NCBI GenBank assembly: GCA_023428465.1
Contig: JAEYXM010000197.1
Location: forward strand, 1-18,864
Source of the DNA: Actinomycetes bacterium
GTDB lineage: Bacteria > Actinomycetota > Actinomycetes > Actinomycetales > Cellulomonadaceae
Direction of reading: 5' to 3'
Length of the DNA stretch: 18,864 nt
In this document: piece after piece, positions 7,091 to 13,983 of the stretch
How the letters are laid out: each line of letters begins with the position of its first letter
Position numbering within the stretch: the first letter of the stretch is position 1
The notes under the pieces: generated by a model
What the model saw: the letters and a program-made list of their open reading frames with translations, nothing else
Databases searched by the model: none
Told to the model about the DNA's origin: nothing
Made by a program: the position numbers and the translations under genes

Positions 7091-8566
7091 ATGACGCAGA
7101 CCCCCACCCCGTCCCACGACCCGGCGCTGCTCGCCGACGCCGTCGTGGCCCGCATCCTCGCGCGCGCCGGCGCCGAGACCACGTGGGACGACGACGCCGA
7201 CGGCGACCAGCTGGACCGTGCGGACCGCGCCGCCCTGCGCCGCGTCGTGGGGCTGTCCACCGAGCTCGAGGACGTCACCGAGGTCGAGTACCGCCAGCTG
7301 CGGCTCGAGCGGGTCGTCCTGGTCGGTCTGTGGGCGCACGGTCCCGCCGAGCAGGCCGAGGTGTCGCTGCGTGAGCTCGCCGCGCTCGCCGAGACCGCGG
7401 GCTCGGAGGTCCTCGACGGGCTCCTCCAGCGCCGTCCGCACCCCGACGCCGGCACGTACCTCGGGTCGGGCAAGGCGGCCGAGCTCGCGGACCTGGTCGC
7501 TTCCGTCGGGGCGGACACGGTCATCGTCGACGGGGAGCTGGCGCCGTCCCAGCGGCGTGCGCTCGAGGACATCGTCAAGGTGAAGGTCATCGACCGCACC
7601 GCCCTGATCCTCGACATCTTCGCTCAGCACGCGCGGTCCAAGGAGGGCAAGGCCCAGGTCGAGCTCGCGCAGCTCGAGTACCTCCTCCCGCGCCTGCGCG
7701 GCTGGGGCGAGAGCATGTCCCGGCAGGCCGGTGGCCGGGTGGCCGGCGGTGCCGGCATCGGCTCGCGTGGCCCCGGCGAGACGAAGATCGAGCTCGACCG
7801 GCGCCGTATCCGCTCGCGCATGGCCCGCCTGCGCCGCGAGATCGCCCAGATGCGACCCGCGCGCGCCACGCGGCGCGCCTCGCGACGGCGCCACGGGGTG
7901 CCGTCGGTCGCCGTCGTCGGCTACACCAACGCGGGCAAGTCGAGCCTGCTGAACCGCCTCACGGGGGCCGGGGTCCTCGTCGAGAACGCGCTCTTCGCGA
8001 CCCTGGACCCGACCGTTCGGCGCACCCAGACGCCCGACGGGCGCACCTACACGCTCACGGACACCGTCGGCTTCGTACGGTCGCTGCCGACCCAGCTCGT
8101 GGAGGCGTTCCGGTCCACCCTCGAGGAGGTCGCCGAGGCGGACCTGCTCCTGCACGTGGTGGACGCGTCGCACCCGGACCCCGAGGGACAGATCTCGACG
8201 GTGCGGGCGGTGGTGCGCGACATCGAGGGGGCCTCCGACATCCCCGAGCTCCTCGTGCTCAACAAGGCCGATGTCGCCGACCCCGAGGTCCTCGACCGCG
8301 TGCTGCGGCGCGAGCCGGGCGCCGTCGTCATCTCCGCGCGCACCGGGGTCGGGCTCGACGCGCTGGCCGAGCGGATCGCCGCCGCGCTGCCGCGGCCGCG
8401 CGAGGTGGTGGACGTCGTCGTCCCGTACCGCCGGGGCGACCTGGTGAGCCGGGTGCACACCGACGGGGAGATCCTCAGCGAGGTGCACACGGCGGAGGGC
8501 ACGTCGCTGACCGCCCGTGTGGATCCCGACCTGGCTGCCGAGCTCCGGGCCGCCGCAGCCGGCTGA
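7091..8566 (+). CDS. hflX: GTPase HflX (ribosome-associated, stress rescue)
   Basis: A 491-residue GTPase that in studied bacteria binds the 50S subunit and splits stalled ribosomes under stress. The N-terminal HflX domain carries TYLGSGKAAEL (122-132) and DIFAQHARSKEGKAQVELAQ (175-194), the helical linker contains GGAGIGSRGPGETKIELDRR (219-238), and a basic coiled region (about 239-268) precedes the G domain. The G domain shows G1 GYTNAGKSS (277-285), the G3 motif DTVGF (324-328), G4 NKAD (391-394) and G5 SAR (415-417). A C-terminal domain of about 50 residues (VDVVVPYRRGDLVSRVHTDG and onward) follows. The gene is divergent from the RsmC-like methyltransferase across 91 bases. Downstream of the stop there are 146 bases before the helicase gene. 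Confidence 0.97.
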   Translation: MTQTPTPSHDPALLADAVVARILARAGAETTWDDDADGDQLDRADRAALRRVVGLSTELEDVTEVEYRQLRLERVVLVGLWAHGPAEQAEVSLRELAALAETAGSEVLDGLLQRRPHPDAGTYLGSGKAAELADLVASVGADTVIVDGELAPSQRRALEDIVKVKVIDRTALILDIFAQHARSKEGKAQVELAQLEYLLPRLRGWGESMSRQAGGRVAGGAGIGSRGPGETKIELDRRRIRSRMARLRREIAQMRPARATRRASRRRHGVPSVAVVGYTNAGKSSLLNRLTGAGVLVENALFATLDPTVRRTQTPDGRTYTLTDTVGFVRSLPTQLVEAFRSTLEEVAEADLLLHVVDASHPDPEGQISTVRAVVRDIEGASDIPELLVLNKADVADPEVLDRVLRREPGAVVISARTGVGLDALAERIAAALPRPREVVDVVVPYRRGDLVSRVHTDGEILSEVHTAEGTSLTARVDPDLAAELRAAAAG

Positions 8567-8581
8567 CGGCGGCACCCGGGC

Positions 8582-8608
8582 GCGCGCGAGGGGCGTCGGC
8601 CCGCGCGC
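8582..8608. terminator. Weak candidate hairpin downstream of hflX
   Basis: GCGCGCG (8582-8588) can pair with CGCGCGC (8602-8608) across a 13-base loop, starting 15 bases after the hflX stop. There is no U-tract, and such short GC stems are frequent in this DNA, so it is only a candidate. Confidence 0.22.
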
Positions 8609-8700
8609 TCCGGGGACCGGTCCGGGGGTGTCCGGCGACCCGGCACGCCCGCTACCCACAGGCTGGCGCCCGGGCGGGCGGTGGTGTCGCGCCGGACGTC

Positions 8701-8706
8701 TAGGCT
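8701..8706 (+). promoter_or_regulatory. -10 element predicting a leaderless mRNA for the DinG-like helicase
   Basis: TAGGCT ends 6 bases before the GTG at 8713. The intervening GCCCGG is not a ribosome-binding site. No LexA box (TCGAAC-N4-GTTCGA type) is present in 8567-8712. Confidence 0.5.
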
Positions 8707-8712
8707 GCCCGG

Positions 8713-10845
8713 GTGAGCGCACGTGAGGTCCCCTCGGCCGAGGACCTGGTGGACCTGGCGGTCACCGCACTGGGTGGCCGACGGCGCGACGGCCAGCACG
8801 CCATGGCGGCCGCGGTCACGAGCGCGATCGAGACGGGCGAGCACCTGCTGGTGCAGGCCGGCACGGGCACGGGCAAGTCGCTCGCGTACCTGGTCCCGGC
8901 GGTCCGGCACGCGGTGCTCGCGGACGAGCGCGTGGTCGTCTCGACCGCGACGCTCGCGCTGCAGCGCCAGGTCATGACGCGCGACCTGCCGCTCGTCGCG
9001 TCGGCAGTGGCCCCGCGCCTGCCCCGCGCCCCGCGCATCGCGCTCCTCAAGGGCTGGCACAACTACCTGTGCCGGCACCGGGTCGCGGGCGGGTACCCGG
9101 ACGAGGAGCCCGCGGGCCTGTTCGAGCTCGCCGAGGGGCTCGGTGCCGCCGAGCACCCGCGCCCGGCGGCCTCGAGCCTGGGCCGCGAGGTGCAGCGGGT
9201 GCGCGCCTGGGCGGAGGAGACGACGACCGGTGACCGGGACGACCTGGTCCCCGGGGTCTCGGACCGCGCATGGCGTCAGGCCTCGGTCACGGCGATGGAC
9301 TGCCTCGGCACACACTGCCCGCTCGTCGACGAGTGCTTCCCCGCCCAGGCGAAGGAGCGCGCGTTCGGCGCGGACGTCGTCGTCACGAACCACGCCATGC
9401 TCGGGATCGCGGCGAGCGGGTCGCCCGGGGTGCTGCCCGAGCACTCCGTGCTCGTCGTCGACGAGGGCCACGAGCTCGCCGAGCGGGTGACCGCGCAGGC
9501 CACGTCCGAGCTGTCGGCCGTCGTCGTGGAGCGCGCCGCCCGCCTGGCGCGCCGGCACGGTGGCGTCCCGGGGGAGTCCCTGCAGGTGGCCGCGGCGGAC
9601 CTCGGCGCGGCGCTCACGCAGGTCCCGCCCGGCCGGTTCCGCGACGGGCTACCGAGCGCTCTCGCCCCGGCCGTGGCCGGTGTCCGCGACGCAGCCCGCG
9701 AGCTGCTGACCGCCCTGCGCCCGGATGGGACACCGTCGGCCAAGGAGGCCGCGGAGGGCGGGCGCAAGATGGCCACGGCCGCGGTCCTCGCGGTCTTCGA
9801 GATCGCCGAGCGCATGGCGGGCGACACGCGGGACGTGCTCTGGTGCGAGGGCGACGACGGCGTCCCGTCCCGCCTCCTGGCGGCGCCGCTCGACGTCGCG
9901 GGGCCCATCCGCAACGGCCTGCTCCGCGGGCGGACGGCCGTCCTCACCTCGGCGACGCTGTCCCTGGGCGGTGGCTTCGCGCCCATCGCGATCGCCGTCG
10001 GGCTCCGCCCCGCCGAGCTGGTGACCGATGAGCCCGGGGCGCCGGGCGAGGCCGCGGTGGACCCGCCCGGGCCGGTCGGTGCCGACGACGCGTCGCCGAC
10101 GGCGGCGCTGCGGGGGGTCGTGGAGACGGACCCGCCCGAGCCGTGGCGCGGCCTCGACGTCGGCAGTCCGTTCGACCACGCCCACCGGGGGATCCTGTAC
10201 GTCGCGCGGCACCTGCCCGCCCCGGGCCGGGAGCCCGCCACGCCGGCGCAGCTCGACGAGATCGCCGAGCTGGTCGAGGCGGCGGGCGGGGCGACGCTCG
10301 GCCTCTTCTCGTCGCGGCGGGCCGCGACCCTTGCCGCGGAGGCGATGCGGACCCGCCTCGACGTGCCGGTCCTGTGCCAGGGCGACGACGCGGTTCCCGC
10401 GCTCGTCGCGCGCTTCGTGGACGACGACGCGACGTGCCTGTTCGGGACCCTCTCGCTCTGGCAGGGCGTCGACGTGCCCGGCGCGACGTGCCGGCTCGTC
10501 CTCATCGACCGGATCCCGTTCCCGCGCCCGGACGACCCGGTGCGCTCGGCGCGGTCCGAGGCGGTCCAGGCGCGCGGCGGGAACGGCTTCATGACGGTCG
10601 CGGCGGCGCACGCGGCGCTCCTGCTCGCCCAGGGCTCCGGTCGGCTCATCCGCACCGAGGCCGACCGTGGCGTCGTCGCCGTGCTCGACCCCCGGCTCGC
10701 GACCGCCCGCTACGGCACGTTCCTGCTGCGCAGCATGCCGCCGTTCTGGCGCACCACCGACCGGTCGGTGGTCCTTGACGCCCTGCGGCGCCTCCACCCC
10801 GGTGATCATGGGACGGACGTGCCGAACCCTGCGGCTCGGGACTAA
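8713..10845 (+). CDS. DinG/XPD-family ATP-dependent DNA helicase with an iron-sulfur cluster motif
   Basis: A 710-residue superfamily 2 helicase. Walker A is AGTGTGKS (49-56) and the DEAH-box variant is DEGH (250-253). Four cysteines lie between them: Cys120 (NYLC), Cys197, Cys202 and Cys208. The last three have C-x4-C-x5-C spacing, the same as that of E. coli DinG's 4Fe-4S ligands. TNHAML follows. The second motor domain has TSATLSLGGG, the motif V region FGTLSLWQGVDVPG and motif VI QGSGRLIR. The XPD/DinG family unwinds 5' to 3', resolving R-loops, G-quadruplexes or replication conflicts. Residues about 438-478 form an Asp/Pro/Gly-rich insertion. The C-terminal 20 residues are unconserved. 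The GTG start is 6 bases after TAGGCT. Its stop TAA overlaps a TAAGGT element that may help transcribe ldh. I avoid the symbol dinG because several paralogue types exist in Actinobacteria. Confidence 0.94.
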   Translation: MSAREVPSAEDLVDLAVTALGGRRRDGQHAMAAAVTSAIETGEHLLVQAGTGTGKSLAYLVPAVRHAVLADERVVVSTATLALQRQVMTRDLPLVASAVAPRLPRAPRIALLKGWHNYLCRHRVAGGYPDEEPAGLFELAEGLGAAEHPRPAASSLGREVQRVRAWAEETTTGDRDDLVPGVSDRAWRQASVTAMDCLGTHCPLVDECFPAQAKERAFGADVVVTNHAMLGIAASGSPGVLPEHSVLVVDEGHELAERVTAQATSELSAVVVERAARLARRHGGVPGESLQVAAADLGAALTQVPPGRFRDGLPSALAPAVAGVRDAARELLTALRPDGTPSAKEAAEGGRKMATAAVLAVFEIAERMAGDTRDVLWCEGDDGVPSRLLAAPLDVAGPIRNGLLRGRTAVLTSATLSLGGGFAPIAIAVGLRPAELVTDEPGAPGEAAVDPPGPVGADDASPTAALRGVVETDPPEPWRGLDVGSPFDHAHRGILYVARHLPAPGREPATPAQLDEIAELVEAAGGATLGLFSSRRAATLAAEAMRTRLDVPVLCQGDDAVPALVARFVDDDATCLFGTLSLWQGVDVPGATCRLVLIDRIPFPRPDDPVRSARSEAVQARGGNGFMTVAAAHAALLLAQGSGRLIRTEADRGVVAVLDPRLATARYGTFLLRSMPPFWRTTDRSVVLDALRRLHPGDHGTDVPNPAARD

Positions 10846-10893
10846 GGTCCGGCTCGGGCGTCGGAACGCACCGACCGCACTCTGGGAGGCACA

Positions 10894-11895
10894 GTGGACA
10901 GCACTGCAGACGTGTCGACGGACAGCAGCTCGCGGCGCACGACGAAGGTCGCGGTGGTGGGCGCCGGGAGCGTCGGCAGCACGCTGGCGTACGCGATGCT
11001 CATGCGCGGCACCGCGCGCACCGTCGCCCTGCACGACATCGACGAGGCCAAGGTCGAGGCCGAGGTGCTCGACATCGCGCACGGGATCCAGTTCGTGCCG
11101 CGTGCCGACGTCATCGGTTCGGCCGACGTCGAGGTGTGCGCAGGTGCGGACGTCGTCGTCGTCACCGCGGGGGCCAAGCAGAAGCCCGGCCAGACGCGGC
11201 TGGACCTCGCGGGCGCGACCGTCGGGCTGATGCGCACGATCATGCCGCGGCTGGTCGAGGTCGCCCCGGACGCGGTGTTCGTCATGGTCACGAACCCCGT
11301 GGACGTGGTGACCTACGCCGCCCAGAAGATCTCGGGGCTGCCCTGCCGGCAGCTCTTCGGCTCCGGCACGGTGCTCGACTCCTCGCGCCTGCGGTACCTG
11401 CTCGCCCAGCACACCGGGGTCGCGGTGCAGAACATCCACGCGTACATCGCCGGTGAGCACGGTGACTCCGAGATCCCGCTGTGGAGCTCGGCGACGATCG
11501 GCGCGGTGCCCCTCACCCGGTGGCCCGGGACGGTGGGTCCGGACGGGGCGGTCAAGGGCCGCCTCTCCGAGGAGGACCGGCGCCGGATCGAGCACGAGGT
11601 GGTGCACTCGGCGTACCGGATCATCGCCGGCAAGGGTGCGACGAACTACGCCGTCGGCCTGGCCGGGACGCGGATCATCGAGGCGGTCCTCGCGGACGAG
11701 GGCCGGGTTCTCCCGGTGTCCTCGCGACTCGAGGGCTACCTCGGGATCGACGACGTGTGTCTCTCGGTGCCGACGGTCATCGGGCGCGAGGGCGTCCGCA
11801 CGACGCTCGAGGTCGAGATGTCCAACGACGAGCTCGACGGCCTGCGCCGCTCCGCCGACGCCGTGCGGGGCGTCGCTCGCAGCCTGGGCCTGTAG
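10894..11895 (+). CDS. ldh: L-lactate dehydrogenase (NAD-dependent)
   Basis: A 333-residue enzyme that reduces pyruvate to L-lactate with NADH. The Rossmann motif GAGSVG is at 23-28, and Asp48 at the end of the second strand favours NAD over NADP. The substrate loop reads AGAKQKPGQTRLDL: Gln96 is the residue that distinguishes lactate from malate dehydrogenases, and Arg102 follows. Asp162 and Arg165 (LDSSRLRYLL) and the catalytic His189 (GEHGDSE) are in place. The N-terminus has an extra 15 or so polar residues before the first strand. The GTG start at 10894 is set by GGGAGG at 10884-10889, 4 bases upstream. A TAAGGT at 10843-10848, overlapping the helicase stop codon, is a possible -10. A 9-base-pair hairpin downstream likely terminates it against convergent lexA. 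Confidence 0.96.
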   Translation: MDSTADVSTDSSSRRTTKVAVVGAGSVGSTLAYAMLMRGTARTVALHDIDEAKVEAEVLDIAHGIQFVPRADVIGSADVEVCAGADVVVVTAGAKQKPGQTRLDLAGATVGLMRTIMPRLVEVAPDAVFVMVTNPVDVVTYAAQKISGLPCRQLFGSGTVLDSSRLRYLLAQHTGVAVQNIHAYIAGEHGDSEIPLWSSATIGAVPLTRWPGTVGPDGAVKGRLSEEDRRRIEHEVVHSAYRIIAGKGATNYAVGLAGTRIIEAVLADEGRVLPVSSRLEGYLGIDDVCLSVPTVIGREGVRTTLEVEMSNDELDGLRRSADAVRGVARSLGL

Positions 11896-11920
11896 CTACC
11901 GCAAGCCTGGGGCCTGACGG

Positions 11921-11948
11921 GTCCGGGGATGTCGTTGCGTCCCCGGAC
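11921..11948. terminator. Hairpin terminator between convergent ldh and lexA
   Basis: GTCCGGGGA (11921-11929) pairs perfectly with TCCCCGGAC (11940-11948) around a 10-base loop. It lies 25 bases after the ldh stop and 23 bases after the lexA stop, so it can serve both strands. There is no long U-tract, as is common in high-GC actinobacteria. Confidence 0.6.
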
Positions 11949-11971
11949 GGTTCGGCGTCGGCGGAGCTCGG

Positions 11972-12754
11972 TCAGAGGCTGCGCAGCACGCTCACGACAC
12001 GTCCGAGCACGACCGCGTCGTCCGCCGGGATCGGCTGGTAGGCCGGGTTCTGCGGGAGCAGCGTGACGTGGCCGTCGGCGCGGCGGAACGTCTTCACGGT
12101 GGCCTCGCCGTCGATCATCGCCGCGACGATCTCCCCGTTCTCGGCGACCGGCTGGCGGCGCACGACGACCCAGTCCCCGTCGCAGATCGCGGCGTCGATC
12201 ATCGAGTCGCCGCTGACGCGCAGCAGGAACAGCTCGCCGTCGCCCACCAGCTGGCGGGGGAGGGGGAACACGTCCTCGACCACCTGGTCGGCGAGGATGG
12301 GTCCGCCGGCCGCGATGCGCCCGACGAGCGGCACGTAGGCGGGCGCAGGGGCGGCGTCGCCCGGCGCGAGCGACTCCTCGCCCAGCGCGCCGAGCGGGGC
12401 GATGGCTCGCGAGTCGTCCGGGTGGACGACCTCGATGGCGCGGGGACGGTTCGGATCCCGGCGCAGGTAGCCCTTGCGCTCGAGCACCGTGAGCTGGTGC
12501 TTGACGGAGGAGGGGCTGGTCAGGCCGACGGCCTCGCCGATCTCCCGCATGCTCGGCGGGTAACCACGCTGTTCGACGCTGGCCCGGATGGTCTCGAGGA
12601 CGAGGCGCTGGCGCGCCGTGAGGGCGTCGCCGTCGATCGGGTGGACCGTGGCGAGCTCGTCGGTCGAGGGCTCGTTGCCGGACGGGGTGCGAACCACGGT
12701 GTCCTCCGATCGGCGCCCGCTGCGTGTCAGTGGCGCGTGATGGTCTGTGCTCAC
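11972..12754 (-). CDS. lexA: LexA, SOS regulon repressor
   Basis: A 260-residue repressor. The winged-helix DNA-binding domain spans about 44-110 (LTARQRLVLETI, PSMREIGEAVGLTSPSSVKH). The self-cleavage site is Ala149-Gly150 in GRIAAGG, the catalytic Ser184 is in SGDSM and the Lys221 in ATVKTF. RecA-ssDNA triggers autocleavage and derepression of DNA repair genes. I chose GTG 12754 as start: the in-frame TTG at 12760 lies inside the TAGGGT -10 box, and the -10 sits 5 bases before the GTG, giving a leaderless message. The roughly 40 residues before the winged helix are polar and variable; such N-terminal extensions are common in actinobacterial LexA. The gene is autoregulated, since a LexA box overlaps its -35, and it is divergent from a LysM protein typical of the SOS response. 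Confidence 0.97.
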   Translation of the reverse strand: MSTDHHAPLTRSGRRSEDTVVRTPSGNEPSTDELATVHPIDGDALTARQRLVLETIRASVEQRGYPPSMREIGEAVGLTSPSSVKHQLTVLERKGYLRRDPNRPRAIEVVHPDDSRAIAPLGALGEESLAPGDAAPAPAYVPLVGRIAAGGPILADQVVEDVFPLPRQLVGDGELFLLRVSGDSMIDAAICDGDWVVVRRQPVAENGEIVAAMIDGEATVKTFRRADGHVTLLPQNPAYQPIPADDAVVLGRVVSVLRSL

Positions 12755-12759
12755 GGCCA

Positions 12760-12788
12760 ACCCTAGGCCGGACGGACGATTCGATCAA
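12760..12788 (-). promoter_or_regulatory. lexA promoter (-35 TTGATC, 17-base spacer, -10 TAGGGT)
   Basis: On the minus strand TTGATC (12783-12788) and TAGGGT (12760-12765) are separated by exactly 17 bases. The -35 overlaps the LexA box at 12785-12800, so bound LexA would block RNA polymerase. The -10 ends 5 bases before GTG 12754. Confidence 0.65.
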
Positions 12789-12800
12789 ACATCTGTTCGA
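12785..12800. promoter_or_regulatory. LexA-binding SOS box 1 (lexA autoregulation)
   Basis: Read on the minus strand the site is TCGAACAGATGTTTGA, matching the actinobacterial/Gram-positive box TCGAAC-N4-GTTCGA at 11 of 12 defined positions. It overlaps the lexA -35 and ends 8 bases before the -35 of the LysM gene. Confidence 0.85.
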
Positions 12801-12808
12801 GCGTGTCG

Positions 12809-12837
12809 TGGACAGTGTCGGTGCGGACTGGTAGACA
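12809..12837 (+). promoter_or_regulatory. Candidate promoter of the LysM SOS gene
   Basis: TGGACA (12809-12814) and TAGACA (12832-12837) are 17 bases apart. Transcription would start near 12844, just before SOS box 2, which would place that operator over the initially transcribed region. The -10 match is only partial. Confidence 0.42.
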
Positions 12838-12852
12838 TCGTACAGGCGTTCG

Positions 12853-12868
12853 ACGAACGGATGTTCGA
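12853..12868. promoter_or_regulatory. LexA-binding SOS box 2 with an extra half-site
   Basis: ACGAACGGATGTTCGA matches TCGAAC-N4-GTTCGA at 11 of 12 positions. An additional GTTCG at 12848-12852 forms a second perfect palindrome (12847-12859) with the left half-site, so three half-sites stand in a row. The site lies 32 bases upstream of the LysM gene start. Confidence 0.8.
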
Positions 12869-12900
12869 CGGTAGACCCCGTCGTCAGTCAGGAGGCAGTG

Positions 12901-13257
12901 ATGAGCACCATGGTCGCAACGGTCCCGGTCCGCATCGAGCGGCGTGCCGTGCGGGCTCCGGAGCCCGTGGGCCTCCGTCTCACCCGCCGCGGGCGCGTCG
13001 TCGTGGCGCTGGCCGCGTGCGTGCTCGCCGGCGCCGTGGGACTGGCCTCCCAGGAGGCCATCGCGGGCGAAGGTGGCGGCGCCGTGCCGGTCGAGACGCG
13101 CACGGTCGTCGCAGGGGAGACGCTGTGGGAGATCGCCGGTCAGTACTCCGAGCCCGGCCAGGACGTGCGCGAGGTCGTGGATCGGATCATGGACCTGAAC
13201 GGCCTGAGCGGCGGCGGCCTGCTCGCCGGCCAGGAGCTGTTGGTCCCCAGCGCGTGA
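12901..13257 (+). CDS. LysM-domain membrane protein, probable SOS-induced cell-division suppressor
   Basis: A 118-residue protein with a basic N-terminus, one membrane segment (about 32-50, VVVALAACVLAGAVGLAS) and a C-terminal LysM domain (about 66-116, TRTVVAGETLWEIAGQYS ... LLAGQELLVP) that would sit outside the membrane and bind peptidoglycan. The ATG at 12901 is supported by GGAGG (12891-12895) 5 bases upstream; a GTG at 12898 is too close. Position, size and architecture match the DNA-damage-induced LysM protein next to lexA in mycobacteria (Rv2719c) and are analogous to Bacillus YneA, which delays septation during SOS. The upstream LexA boxes support SOS control. No hydrolase catalytic domain is present. 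The function is inferred from family and context. Confidence 0.88.
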   Translation: MSTMVATVPVRIERRAVRAPEPVGLRLTRRGRVVVALAACVLAGAVGLASQEAIAGEGGGAVPVETRTVVAGETLWEIAGQYSEPGQDVREVVDRIMDLNGLSGGGLLAGQELLVPSA

Positions 13258-13309
13258 CCGGGCGTCGGGGCGCATGACCGCGTTCGTCGGTGCGTGGGCG
13301 CGGGCGTCC

Positions 13310-13339
13310 TTGCACGGGCGGGCGCAGGCTGCGTAGCGT
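13310..13339 (+). promoter_or_regulatory. Candidate nrdR promoter
   Basis: TTGCAC (13310-13315) and TAGCGT (13334-13339) are separated by 18 bases and lie 85 bases before the nrdR GTG. They would allow nrdR expression independent of the SOS-controlled LysM gene. Confidence 0.45.
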
Positions 13340-13424
13340 GATGCGGGCTCGCAGGGCGCCTGGCGTCGCGGCGAGCCGGCCGTCGCTCCGCGGCGGCGTC
13401 GCTGGTCCAGGGGAGGGTTCCGCC

Positions 13425-13922
13425 GTGCACTGCCCGTTCTGTCGGCACGGTGACTCGCGCGTCATCGACTCCCGGACCTCCGACGACGGGGCGTCCATCC
13501 GCCGTCGTCGGCAGTGCCCGGAGTGCCACCGCCGCTTCACGACCGTCGAGACGGCGAGCCTGTCCGTCCTCAAGAGGTCCGGCGTCGTCGAGCCCTTCAG
13601 CCGCGAGAAGATCATCACCGGCGTGCGCAAGGCCTGCCAGGGTCGCCCCGTGAGCGAGGACGACCTCGCGCTCCTCGCCCAGCGGGTCGAGGAGACGCTG
13701 CGCAGCACCGGCACGGCGGAGGTCGACGCCCACGAGATCGGCCTGGCGATCCTCGGGCCGCTACGTGACCTCGACGAGGTCGCATACCTGCGCTTCGCGA
13801 GCGTCTACCAGGCCTTCGAGTCCCTCGACGACTTCGACGCCGCGATCACCGCGCTGCGCGTGGAGCGCACGTCGGACACGGCCGAGGACGCGTCCGACGG
13901 CGACTCGGTCGCCCGCACCTGA
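13425..13922 (+). CDS. nrdR: Transcriptional repressor NrdR of ribonucleotide reductase genes
   Basis: A 165-residue repressor that senses ATP/dATP and represses ribonucleotide reductase operons. The N-terminal zinc ribbon has Cys3/Cys6 (CPFC) and Cys31/Cys34 (CPEC) around the SRxxxxGxxIRRRRQC segment, followed by an ATP-cone domain (about 49-139; LKRSGVVEPFSREKIITGVR). The family usually ends near 150-160; here a short acidic tail follows. The GTG at 13425 is chosen because the zinc ribbon begins immediately and GGGAGGG (13411-13417) is 7 bases upstream. An in-frame ATG at 13341 would add 28 residues and lies one base after a -10 box, so it is unlikely. The position after lexA and the LysM gene is conserved in Actinobacteria. 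Confidence 0.97.
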   Translation: MHCPFCRHGDSRVIDSRTSDDGASIRRRRQCPECHRRFTTVETASLSVLKRSGVVEPFSREKIITGVRKACQGRPVSEDDLALLAQRVEETLRSTGTAEVDAHEIGLAILGPLRDLDEVAYLRFASVYQAFESLDDFDAAITALRVERTSDTAEDASDGDSVART

Positions 13923-13930
13923 CCGACGCC

Positions 13931-13970
13931 GGCCGTCACGGCGCCCGACGGCACTGCCGTGGTGGCGGCC
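13931..13970. terminator. Imperfect hairpin between convergent nrdR and the acyl-CoA ligase
   Basis: GGCCG (13931-13935) plus CACGGC (13937-13942) pair with GCCGTG (13956-13961) plus CGGCC (13966-13970), leaving a small asymmetric internal loop and a 13-base apical loop. It fills the 61-base gap between the two stop codons, so it could terminate either strand. Confidence 0.45.
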
Positions 13971-13983
13971 GACAGCCGCGGAG

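Noticed and set aside
8614..8623. Palindrome GGACCGGTCC upstream of the DinG-like gene as an operator
   Set aside because: A 10-base GC-rich palindrome is expected by chance here, and it is about 78 bases from the -10 box with no second copy.
5218..9558. Long minus-strand open frames opposite miaA/dapF, hflX and the DinG-like gene (for example 5218-6162, 6956-8722, 8047-9558)
   Set aside because: Composition is biased to Arg, Gly, Asp and His with no recognisable domain, and they lie entirely over well-supported genes.
13341..13424. A longer NrdR starting at ATG 13341
   Set aside because: It lies one base after the TAGCGT -10 box and would put 28 unconserved residues before the N-terminal zinc ribbon; GTG 13425 has a good Shine-Dalgarno.
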